A stretch of DNA of 22,424 bases, from the NCBI GenBank assembly GCA_028284565.1, contig JANQRM010000645.1, positions 1 through 22,424 of the forward strand. The letters run 5' to 3'. This stretch comes from Anaerolineae bacterium (GTDB taxonomy: Bacteria; Chloroflexota; Anaerolineae; Aggregatilineales; Phototrophicaceae). The notes under the pieces are model-generated. The model ran no database searches, was not told where the DNA came from, and was given only the letters and a program-made list of their open reading frames with translations. How positions within the stretch are numbered: position 1 is the stretch's first letter; each line of letters starts with the position of its first letter. The position numbers were made by a program, and so were the translations under genes. Shown here piece by piece: positions 15,550-22,134 of the stretch.

Positions 15550-16420
15550 AATGCACCCATCGGTTCTGGAAACGCAATTGAACAAAGGTAATCACAAAAA
15601 TAATGGCGAATAGAACCCATGACATGGCAGAGGCATAACCCATCCGATTGTATCGGAAGGCGTTGTTTACGACTTCTGTCACGACCACTTCGAGTTGACG
15701 GTCTGCGGCGCTATCACGCATGGGCATGAGCCAAACTTGCTCAAACATCTGGAAATAATTGATGAGCAAGGTTATCAGCACAAAAAACATGGTTGGTGTG
15801 AGCAAGGGGATAGTAATATGTCGCACCAAATGCCAACGCCCTGCACCGTCGATACGTCCCGCTTCATAATAGGTTTCGGGAATCGACTGCAAACCTCCAA
15901 GGTACAAGAGCGCGATATAGCCGACATCTTTCCAGACACTGGTGATAGCAATAGCAATTAATGCAGAGATAGGCTCAAATAACCACGCAGGTCCTTCTAT
16001 ACTGAATTGTGCCAGTCCGTAATTGACCAAGCCATATGAGGGGTTGAATATCCATTTCCATATCAGCGAGACAACGACCCACGACGCAATAACTGGCAAG
16101 AAGGTGGCTGTTCGTACAACAATCATGCCACGCATTTTGCTATTGAGAAATATCGCCAACAAGAAGCCAAGAATAAATACAGATGGTACATATAAGACGA
16201 TGAATGTCAACGTATAGCGTAATGACCGCCAAAATCTTTCATCCTCAAACAACTCTTGAAAGTTCGCTAAGCCGACAAAGGTGGGTGCAGACAGGAGATT
16301 CCAATTATTGAAGGCATACCAAAGTGATGAAGCAATCGGTAACACAATAAAGACTGCCAGCCCGAGTAAACTGGGTGTGAGGAAGACAAGTATCCATTTC
16401 CTTTGGGATTGGCTCACCAT
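15536..16420 (-). CDS. sugar ABC transporter permease, MalF/UgpA type
   Basis: The 294-residue product is the first permease of the CUT1 importer. It has about six membrane spans, beginning with LVFLTPSLLGLAVFIVLPIA, and the EAA motif PETYYEAGRIDGAGRWHLVR followed by ITIPLLTP (181-209). It lies 43 bases after the ROK regulator stop, and its 3' end overlaps the next permease by 14 bases. A copy of the motif TTTCAGTCATTGAAA sits 12 bases before its start, suggesting separate control at this point of the operon. The ATG at 16420 is the natural start because the first span begins at residue 10. Substrate is inferred only from operon partners. Confidence 0.9.
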   Translation of the reverse strand: MVSQSQRKWILVFLTPSLLGLAVFIVLPIASSLWYAFNNWNLLSAPTFVGLANFQELFEDERFWRSLRYTLTFIVLYVPSVFILGFLLAIFLNSKMRGMIVVRTATFLPVIASWVVVSLIWKWIFNPSYGLVNYGLAQFSIEGPAWLFEPISALIAIAITSVWKDVGYIALLYLGGLQSIPETYYEAGRIDGAGRWHLVRHITIPLLTPTMFFVLITLLINYFQMFEQVWLMPMRDSAADRQLEVVVTEVVNNAFRYNRMGYASAMSWVLFAIIFVITFVQLRFQNRWVHYEAD

Positions 16421-16432
16421 CTCATTACCATC

Positions 16433-16447
16433 TTTCAGTCATTGAAA
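16433..16447. promoter_or_regulatory. second copy of the ROK operator core, TTTCAGTCATTGAAA
   Basis: It matches 14 of 15 bases of TTTCATTCATTGAAA in the long inverted repeat before the ROK gene (arms TTTCA and TGAAA, five-base spacer). It lies in the 43-base gap before the permease genes, so the ROK protein may also bind here, possibly to control an internal promoter or as a roadblock. Confidence 0.5.
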
Positions 16448-16463
16448 AATCTTTCGTAAAAAA

Positions 16464-17657
16464 TTATAGGCGCACTTTAGCTTCGGTAATTGGCGACTCA
16501 AAAACCTTGCTAATTACCAAACTCGCCGCTCCACGCGCCCATGCATGGTCATCAGTCGGCTCGACAACAATCTCCACATTATCCAAGAGCCCATTGAAAG
16601 TGTATTGTTTAAGGGTTTCCATCAAGGGTTTCAGCCGATAATCCCCAGCAATCGTGCCTTCTCCACTGATAACGACCAATTCAGGATTAAATAAGTTGAT
16701 GATATTTGCCAAGCTTGCTCCAATATGTCCGCCACTCTTTGCAAGGAGTTTCAAAGCAGTCTCATTTCCGGCATCAGCAAGCTCGACTAATTCACTTAGT
16801 TTCTTGATCTTTGCTCGTCCCTTGCTAAATGATTCATTCATCTGACGGATTAATGCTGGGTCAGCGGCGACATTTTCCAGCGTTTGGTATGATATTGTTT
16901 CAGCAGTTGATGTACCATAATGCATAACGGTATGCCCAAATTCACCTGCGCCACCCCGCATTCCGTGATACAGCTGATTATTAATGACAATGCCGAGTCC
17001 AATGCCACGCCCAATCGTTATCACCACAAAATTAGTATAATAATTACCTGCCCCAAATAGTTGTTCGGTCAACGTCAAGGTATTGACATCATTCTCGATA
17101 TATACGGGATACTGAAGCTCTTGCTCCAGTAAGTGTGCCAATGCGAATGATTGCCAGCCGAAGTAAGGTGAGTAGTGAACAATCCCTTCACGGGAATGAA
17201 TAACTCCTGCTAAGCCAATACCAATCCCGAACAATTTATCTGGCGCAATCCGCGAATCATGCAGGACGCTTTGTATGAGATGTGTTAGTTCAGGGATAAT
17301 TTGCTCAGCACTTGGATTATGGGAAATAGACTTTTCCCAATATTGTAGAATTTTTGACTCAAAGTTACTAATCGCCAGCACAACCCGATCTTCCATCAAC
17401 TTTAACCCCATTGCATAACCTGCATTGGGGTTTAGCCGAAGCATTGTTTGCCGACGCCCTCCTGTAAAATCTCCCTCACCTGTTTCAATCACCCACTGAT
17501 TGTCTAGCAATTCTGCAACAATCCCCGAAACAGAACCGACACTCAACCCAGAAAAATCTGTCAACTGTTTACGGGACAATTGAACTTCTTGTCGAATGAT
17601 GTTGAGTAGTAGATTTCGGTTCATCTCTTTAATGAGATCGCGGTTCCCACGAATCAA
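16464..17657 (-). CDS. ROK-family transcriptional repressor (XylR/NagC type)
   Basis: The 397-residue product joins an N-terminal MarR-like helix-turn-helix (about 8-60; LSRKQLTDFSGLSVGSVSGIVAELL) to a ROK sugar-sensing domain. The ROK part shows IGIGLAGVIHSREGIVHYSP, the ENDVNTL motif with catalytic-type D190, a phosphate-loop-like GRGIGLGI and GEFGH with H242. The usual zinc motif CxCGxxGCxE after GH is absent; the residues there read TVMHYGTSTAETIS. The first codon is TTG at 17657: the family opening GNRDLIKEMNR starts at once, no in-frame ATG lies upstream before a stop, and the first internal ATG (17624) would cut into this conserved opening. It heads the sugar operon and probably represses it until a sugar binds. 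A perfect-looking promoter and inverted repeat lie directly upstream. Confidence 0.85.
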   Translation of the reverse strand: MIRGNRDLIKEMNRNLLLNIIRQEVQLSRKQLTDFSGLSVGSVSGIVAELLDNQWVIETGEGDFTGGRRQTMLRLNPNAGYAMGLKLMEDRVVLAISNFESKILQYWEKSISHNPSAEQIIPELTHLIQSVLHDSRIAPDKLFGIGIGLAGVIHSREGIVHYSPYFGWQSFALAHLLEQELQYPVYIENDVNTLTLTEQLFGAGNYYTNFVVITIGRGIGLGIVINNQLYHGMRGGAGEFGHTVMHYGTSTAETISYQTLENVAADPALIRQMNESFSKGRAKIKKLSELVELADAGNETALKLLAKSGGHIGASLANIINLFNPELVVISGEGTIAGDYRLKPLMETLKQYTFNGLLDNVEIVVEPTDDHAWARGAASLVISKVFESPITEAKVRL

Positions 17658-17658
17658 A

Positions 17659-17698
17659 TGAGTTATCTTTTTTCATTCATTGAAATAAGATAAACTCA
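17659..17698. promoter_or_regulatory. long inverted repeat at the ROK gene start, candidate operator
   Basis: TGAGTTATCTTTTTTCA and TGAAATAAGATAAACTCA are inverted copies (one mismatch, one indel) around a TTCAT centre. It spans from just below the -10 to the start codon, so a bound protein would block transcription or ribosome entry. The core recurs before the permease genes. Confidence 0.65.
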
Positions 17699-17727
17699 CT
17701 ATAGCATATATATTGCTAGTGTGTCAA
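17698..17727 (-). promoter_or_regulatory. sigma70-type promoter of the ROK/sugar operon
   Basis: On the minus strand TTGACA (17722-17727) and TATAGT (17698-17703) are separated by 18 bases, and TGC before the -10 makes it an extended -10 as well. The spacer contains the inverted pair TAGCA/TGCTA (17702-17718). Transcription would start near 17691, inside the long inverted repeat. Confidence 0.7.
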
Positions 17728-17916
17728 CCAAAGCATCTCTTTTCACTTGACATCGCACTCAAAGTAAACGTGTTGTGTAAGCTCAAACTTCACTGGTATC
17801 TTGAAAAAATAACATCAAACTACCAAGGGGTATTTCATTTTCAACGGAAGATTTATCGATTTTTTGATAATCCACTTATATCAATCTCTCTTCTGTTGAA
17901 TTCGGTGTTTTCTCAA

Positions 17917-18228
17917 CTATCGGGTCAAGTTCGCTTCAGTTGTATCGTAGCGTTGGGCAATAAATTTCTGAGTTGCACCATTTGCAGGTAAGGCCTCAAT
18001 CTCAGGGCGATATGGGTCCAATTTACTCGTCCCATTTCCTTTCGGTCTCCCTAACTTCATCCCTGCCCTTTTCTTAGCGGCGAGGGCTTCTTTGGCACGT
18101 GAGCTGATGAAAACGCGCTCGATTTCTGCGACCATCGAAAATACCATTACCATCACCTTAGATTGTAATGAGCCATCCAGTTGCCAATTGTTTAACGTAA
18201 TCGAAATGCGCAGAACCCACCCTAACAT
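17917..18228 (-). pseudogene. serine recombinase (resolvase/invertase) remnant
   Basis: The frame ending at 17917 gives ITLNNWQLDGSLQSKVMVMV then FSMVAEIERVFISSRAKEAL, KLGRPKGNGTSKLD and a C-terminal helix-turn-helix (GATQKFIAQRYDTTEANLTR). This is the end of the catalytic domain, the E-helix and the DNA-binding domain of small resolvases. The N-terminal catalytic domain with the active-site serine is missing. In another frame, 18233-18180 reads DTIYVRVGSAHFDYVKQL, resembling the YVRVS opening of these enzymes, and it runs straight into the C-terminal piece, so a large internal deletion with frameshift is likely. It cannot recombine DNA, and it marks a former mobile or phage-like insertion. 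The C-terminal assignment is firm; the N-terminal piece is tentative. Confidence 0.75.
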
Positions 18229-18238
18229 AAATGGTATC

Positions 18239-18721
18239 TCAATTTACCGCACCGGATCCTGTTAGTAGGGCTTGAATTCGCTCAAGGTGGTTATTGCAAT
18301 GCCATGCGTAGACCTGAAGCAACTTCTCGGCATTATAGGGATTGCCGGATGGAATTTGCCCGGTTCGCCTCCATTGCTCGTCCATCAAGCTCTCCATAAG
18401 GTCACACCAGCGTTCATGTACACCTCGTAAGATAAGGAGCGATGCTTCAATGGGCGTGTTGTAGACATCATAAAGATTGGCTAAAGCGTCTTGGTCAATG
18501 ACTGGCATGGGAGGATTGCCCTCTGTCAGCATGAGTTTGAGACGGAGGAGGCTATTCATGTGAGAGTCGGGCATGTGATGAACAACTTGTCGAATGGACC
18601 ATTCGCCCTCAATTGGGTGTGCTGAGAGTTGTTCATCCGTTAAATCAGTTAGCTCCGATGGAAAGCAGCGGATGCGATCAATCAAGGTTTGGCGTTCTGA
18701 CTGCGTGATTGTGGTGGTCAA
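18239..18721 (-). CDS. DinB/YfiT-family putative metal-dependent protein
   Basis: The 160-residue product is a four-helix-bundle DinB-superfamily protein. Landmarks are LTDEQLSAHPIEGEWSIRQV then VHHMPDSH (H48/H49, H54) and a C-terminal YAWHCNNHLERI with H141 and H145. These histidines fit the metal triad of the superfamily, which includes thiol transferases and damage-inducible proteins of mostly unknown function. It is a cytoplasmic protein of normal length. There is no strong ribosome site before the ATG (GAGATAGTCTCTTG). Its stop TGA directly abuts the resolvase remnant downstream. It does not clearly belong to either neighbouring transport locus. Confidence 0.75.
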   Translation of the reverse strand: MTTTITQSERQTLIDRIRCFPSELTDLTDEQLSAHPIEGEWSIRQVVHHMPDSHMNSLLRLKLMLTEGNPPMPVIDQDALANLYDVYNTPIEASLLILRGVHERWCDLMESLMDEQWRRTGQIPSGNPYNAEKLLQVYAWHCNNHLERIQALLTGSGAVN

Positions 18722-19056
18722 GAGACTATCTCATTGGGTGACATTAAAGAGAGCCTGCTGATTTAAGCGTATTGCTTGCGTCTTCAAAATGATGAGCAGG
18801 GCTTCCCGAAATGTCAGCATTGCTTGTAGCGTTTCTAAGAACTATGGGGGAATGGCTAGGCGAGTGAGGGCTTACCCCAAGTCATTCCGACTCCGTCCCG
18901 TTGGAGGTTGCCTCCAAAGTCTGTGCCGACCAATTCAACAGGTCTGCTACATATTTTTCGCAGATAACTTGACAATGCCCAAGTCACTGGCTTTGCTTTA
19001 TTGTGATTATAACAGATACTGTATAGGATAATTAAGCATCGAAGGCAATTGTATTT
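18722..19056. other. 335-base intergenic region before the IclR gene
   Basis: No recognisable gene. An 80-codon open frame (18789-19031, +) has no recognised domain and no ribosome site. A short perfect hairpin, TTGGAGG-TTG-CCTCCAA, lies at 18901-18917. The 100 bases before 19057 are AT-rich and probably hold the IclR promoter; TATAAC (19008-19013) is one -10 candidate, without a clear -35. Confidence 0.4.
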
Positions 19057-19848
19057 ATGCTCCGCTCAATCGACATCAACCAGCAACCAAGCCAAACGCT
19101 TGCCAAAGGGTTGCTGATATTAGAAGCCTTTAGTATCGAGAAGACAGAATGGGGTGTGCGGGATTTAGCGCGAGAACTCAATATGCATCCCACGACTGTC
19201 ACACGCCTCCTAACAACTTTGCAGAATGCAGGTTATGTAACTCAGAATCCCGATACGCAACGCTATCAGTTGGGTGCAATGGTAATGCGCTTGAGCAATA
19301 TCTATTCACACCATAATCCCTTGCCACGCATAGCGGAGAAAGTCTTTGAAAATTATAGTAGTCGTTTTGCCTATAATTTTTATCTTGGACGACTTGACCG
19401 TGATGAAGTAATTTACTTGGCAGTATTGGATGGTCGGGGACCGATTAAGGTGGAGGTCACGCCCGGTGGGGCAACTGGACTCCATTCGACGGCACTCGGC
19501 AAAGTCTTGCTAGCATTCCAATCAGACCGATATATTCGTCAATTCATCGATAAAGGGAAACTGCAAGCGTATACGTCGCGGAGCCTTCAGACTCCTGAGG
19601 CTCTATGGGAGCAAATTTATCGCATCCGTGAGCAGGGCTTTGCCGTAAATGACGGAGAACATTTTGATGATGTCGCGGCGGTAGGGGCACCGCTATTTGA
19701 TTCTCACGGACAAATCCTTGCAGGGGTTAGTCTTGCCTATCCTCGCTTACTAAAACCTGAAGACCTCACGTTAAATGAATTAATAGCTCTGGTTCAAGAA
19801 ATCGCTCAAGTAATCACTGACCTCCAGTTCAATGGAGCGGTTCCTTAA
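19057..19848 (+). CDS. IclR-family transcriptional regulator
   Basis: The 263-residue product has the IclR winged helix at about 12-75 (SQTLAKGLLILEAFSIEKTE, VRDLARELNMHPTTVTRLL) and the ligand-binding IclR effector domain after it (GPIKVEVTPGGATGLHSTAL, GKVLLAF, GFAVNDGEHFDDVAAVGAP). GxHSTALGKxLLA and the G(x)A(x)(D/N)xxE pattern are family hallmarks. It probably senses a small organic acid, amino-acid derivative or sugar acid and controls the importer downstream, whose promoter carries overlapping palindromes. GAAGG lies 11 bases before the ATG, rather far. Whether it represses or activates is not decided by the protein; operator placement over the start of transcription suggests repression. 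Confidence 0.9.
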   Translation: MLRSIDINQQPSQTLAKGLLILEAFSIEKTEWGVRDLARELNMHPTTVTRLLTTLQNAGYVTQNPDTQRYQLGAMVMRLSNIYSHHNPLPRIAEKVFENYSSRFAYNFYLGRLDRDEVIYLAVLDGRGPIKVEVTPGGATGLHSTALGKVLLAFQSDRYIRQFIDKGKLQAYTSRSLQTPEALWEQIYRIREQGFAVNDGEHFDDVAAVGAPLFDSHGQILAGVSLAYPRLLKPEDLTLNELIALVQEIAQVITDLQFNGAVP

Positions 19849-19890
19849 ATCGATTGGATGTTTTTTAGAGAAAATTTGCAAGGTCGTTTC

Positions 19891-19919
19891 TTGTGCGTTA
19901 TATTTTTATCATCTATAAG
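19891..19919 (+). promoter_or_regulatory. promoter of the branched-chain-type ABC importer operon
   Basis: TTGTGC (19891-19896) and TATAAG (19914-19919) are spaced by exactly 17 bases. Transcription would start near 19926, inside the palindromic operator that begins at 19920, 56-62 bases before the binding-protein ATG. Confidence 0.55.
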
Positions 19920-19952
19920 TGAAACACTGTTTCATTATATGAAACATCACTT
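19917..19952. promoter_or_regulatory. overlapping palindromes with three TGAAACA half-sites, candidate IclR operator
   Basis: TGAAACA-C-TGTTTCA (19920-19934) is a perfect palindrome. GTTTCAT-TAT-ATGAAAC (19929-19945) is a second that shares the middle half-site. Outer AAGTGA/TCACTT arms (19917-19922, 19947-19952) flank both. It covers the inferred transcription start of the transporter operon directly downstream of an IclR gene. Confidence 0.65.
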
Positions 19953-19981
19953 AGCAAAAATAGTTTTACGAGGGAGATGCT

Positions 19982-21190
19982 ATGTCTATTCGTAACCCAC
20001 GGCTGTACTTATTGCTCATTTTGGTGATGTCACTTGTGTTGATGCCAACCTTGCAGGCACAAGATGAAGATGTCGAGCCAATTAAGATTGGTTTATACGC
20101 TCCGATGACGGGTCCGATTGCCTTCTTAGGTGAAGGTTTTGAATTTGGCGCAACGCTGGCGATTGAAGATTTTGGTGGCGAAATTGAAGGGGTCCCAATT
20201 GAATTGGTCGTTGCGGACAACAAATGCAATCCGACAGATGCAGTAAACGCCGTTCAACGGCTGATTGATGTGGAAGAAGTCCATGTGATTTTGGGTGGGG
20301 GATGTAGTTCGGCAACCGTAGCGGCACAGCCAATCATTATTGAAGGAGAGACACCCGCAGTCTCAGCGACATCAACGAATCCAAGTATTTACGATCAAAT
20401 GGGTGTCGGGGGCAACATCTGGCAGTTCCGTATGAACCCGGATGACATGATTATGGCATCAGCATTTGCTGGCTTGATGGCAGAAGGCAATGAAACCATC
20501 GGAATCGTCGGCGAGAATACCGATTTTGGTCGTGGTGCATTGGCGGCATATAAACCCTTCTTTGAAGAACTCGGTGTAGAAGTGGTCTATGAAGATTACT
20601 TTGATCTGGGAACAGCCGATTACCGCGCTGGTTTGACGGGCATTCGTCGTGCGAATCCGGATGCACTGTTGATTGTGATGACAGAACGTGATGGTTCCAC
20701 CTTTATGCGTCAATTGCGTGAAGTGGGATTGGAACAGACCATTTACTCACGTGGTAGTCTGACCTCTCCACTCTTCCTCGAATTTACATCCGATGACCCG
20801 ACGATTGGTGAGGGTATCTTAGAATTCTCCTTCTGGGCATTTGGCTTAGAACCTGATTTCGACCAACGCTTCTTTGAACGCTTCGATACGCCGAACTCGC
20901 CGCATCGTGGCATGTCATACTATGCAACCCGCTATGTCATTGGCGAAGCCATCCGCAATGCCATTTTGGAAGAAGGCGTTGCCACCCGCGAAACCATCCG
21001 CGATGCCCTAGAAGCCCTCGAAGTAGAGACACCCGTTGGTCTTATCGTCTTTGATGACCACAATCAAGCCTATCCCTTCGGCACGATTCAGACAATCGTA
21101 GATGGTGAAACACAATTCCTCGATACGGTAGAATTGGTTCCCGTTGACCGCATGGGCGATATGGATGAGGAAGAAGAAAGCGACGAATAA
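19982..21190 (+). CDS. branched-chain-amino-acid-type ABC transporter substrate-binding protein
   Basis: The 402-residue product has a signal peptide with cleavage after LQA (residue 26), no lipobox, then a LivK-type type-I periplasmic binding fold: IKIGLYAPMTGPIAFLGEGF, VVADNKCNPTDAVNAVQRLI, VHVILGGGCSSATVAAQPII and TDFGRGALAAYKPFFEELGV. The mature protein should capture a small amide, amino acid or related compound outside the membrane; this family also binds urea, aromatic acids and others, so the ligand is open. AGGGAG precedes the ATG at good distance. It ends in an acidic tail (DMDEEEESDE). It is the first gene of the operon and is separated from livH by a hairpin with a T-run. Confidence 0.88.
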   Translation: MSIRNPRLYLLLILVMSLVLMPTLQAQDEDVEPIKIGLYAPMTGPIAFLGEGFEFGATLAIEDFGGEIEGVPIELVVADNKCNPTDAVNAVQRLIDVEEVHVILGGGCSSATVAAQPIIIEGETPAVSATSTNPSIYDQMGVGGNIWQFRMNPDDMIMASAFAGLMAEGNETIGIVGENTDFGRGALAAYKPFFEELGVEVVYEDYFDLGTADYRAGLTGIRRANPDALLIVMTERDGSTFMRQLREVGLEQTIYSRGSLTSPLFLEFTSDDPTIGEGILEFSFWAFGLEPDFDQRFFERFDTPNSPHRGMSYYATRYVIGEAIRNAILEEGVATRETIRDALEALEVETPVGLIVFDDHNQAYPFGTIQTIVDGETQFLDTVELVPVDRMGDMDEEEESDE

Positions 21191-21202
21191 ATTATCTATG
21201 CT

Positions 21203-21232
21203 AAGAGGGGTGTCCTGTGCATCCCTCTTTTT
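21203..21232 (+). terminator. intrinsic-terminator-like hairpin between binding-protein gene and livH
   Basis: AAGAGGGGTG pairs with TGCATCCCTCTT-side bases to give about ten pairs (one G-T) around a seven-base loop, followed by TTTTT. It lies 12 bases after the stop at 21190 and ends 14 bases before livH. It probably acts as a partial terminator, giving more binding protein than permease. Confidence 0.7.
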
Positions 21233-21246
21233 GACTTGACATCCTT

Positions 21247-22134
21247 ATGTCTATTGAAGTCGAAATTTTTCTTGAAACCATCTTTAATGGCTTAACACTC
21301 GGCGCGTTGTATGCCCTCGTGACAATGGGCTTGTCGCTCATCTTTGGGGTAGCACGTCTGGTGAACTTTGCTCATGGCGACCTATTTATGATTGGTGGCT
21401 ATGCGCTGTTCCTGTTCCTCACATGGGAAGCGGTTGACCTGCCGTATCCAGTGATAGTTGTCCTCGTCGTGTTAGTCACGATGGCGTTTAGCTGGGTGAT
21501 CGAACGGCTGGTGATTCGCCCCGTGATTAACAAAAGTTGGCGGGTTCATGCGGTGGCGACGCTTGGCATTTCGATTGTCCTGCAAAACATCGCGCTGATT
21601 CTCTTCACGACGGACCCTAAACAAACACCCACCGCCTTATCCCGACAAATCATTGAACCCTTTGGTATCCGCATGTCTCTACAACGGGTGATAATTCTTG
21701 TTGCGGTCATCATCGTGTTTATCGCTCTTCAATGGTTTGTCAAGCGGACGAAATTGGGTAAGGCGATGCGTGCGGTCTCTCAAAATCGAGAGATGTGTGA
21801 GATTGTGGGGATTAATGTCTCACAGATTGCCATGTTGACTTTTGTGATTAGTGGGGGCTTGGCTGGCTTGGCGGCGGCATTGATCGCGCCTCTGTTTAGT
21901 GTCACCCCAACGATGGGTTCGTTACTGACGCTCAAAGGTCTGGCGGCAGTGGTCTTGGGTGGTTTGGGACAAATCAATGGGGCGGTGTTTGCCGCCTTTT
22001 TGTTGGGGATTATTGAAGCCCTGTTTGGAGTCTATGTCTCCTTTGCCTTCACCGATGTGGTGGCATTTGGCATCTTCATTGTGATTCTGTTCGTGCGACC
22101 TCAAGGCATCTTCGGCAGAAAGGTCGGCTTATGA
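21247..22134 (+). CDS. livH: branched-chain-amino-acid-type ABC permease, LivH family
   Basis: The 295-residue product has about eight hydrophobic spans and LivH hallmarks: GLTLGALYALVTMGLSLIFG, VNFAHGDLFMIGGY (39-52), the cytoplasmic coupling loop GKAMRAVSQNREMCEIVGIN (171-190), and GLGQINGAVFAAFLLGIIEA. It forms one half of the membrane channel with LivM, encoded next with a four-base ATGA overlap. No good ribosome site precedes the ATG (TTGACTTGACATCCTT), which may reflect weak initiation or read-through dependence on the upstream gene. The name follows the family, not a proven leucine/isoleucine/valine substrate. Confidence 0.88.
   Translation: MSIEVEIFLETIFNGLTLGALYALVTMGLSLIFGVARLVNFAHGDLFMIGGYALFLFLTWEAVDLPYPVIVVLVVLVTMAFSWVIERLVIRPVINKSWRVHAVATLGISIVLQNIALILFTTDPKQTPTALSRQIIEPFGIRMSLQRVIILVAVIIVFIALQWFVKRTKLGKAMRAVSQNREMCEIVGINVSQIAMLTFVISGGLAGLAAALIAPLFSVTPTMGSLLTLKGLAAVVLGGLGQINGAVFAAFLLGIIEALFGVYVSFAFTDVVAFGIFIVILFVRPQGIFGRKVGL

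Noticed and set aside
17713..17991. A 92-codon plus-strand frame upstream of the resolvase remnant
   Set aside because: AT-rich, overlaps the ROK promoter and the resolvase C-terminus on the other strand, no family similarity seen.
18901..18917. Perfect hairpin TTGGAGG-TTG-CCTCCAA as an operator or attenuator
   Set aside because: The loop is only three bases, it is about 140 bases from the IclR start, and no linked promoter element is seen, so no function is claimed.
18789..19031. An 80-codon plus-strand frame before the IclR gene
   Set aside because: No recognisable domain, no ribosome site, Cys/Arg-rich composition unlike neighbours; likely chance or unreadable decay.
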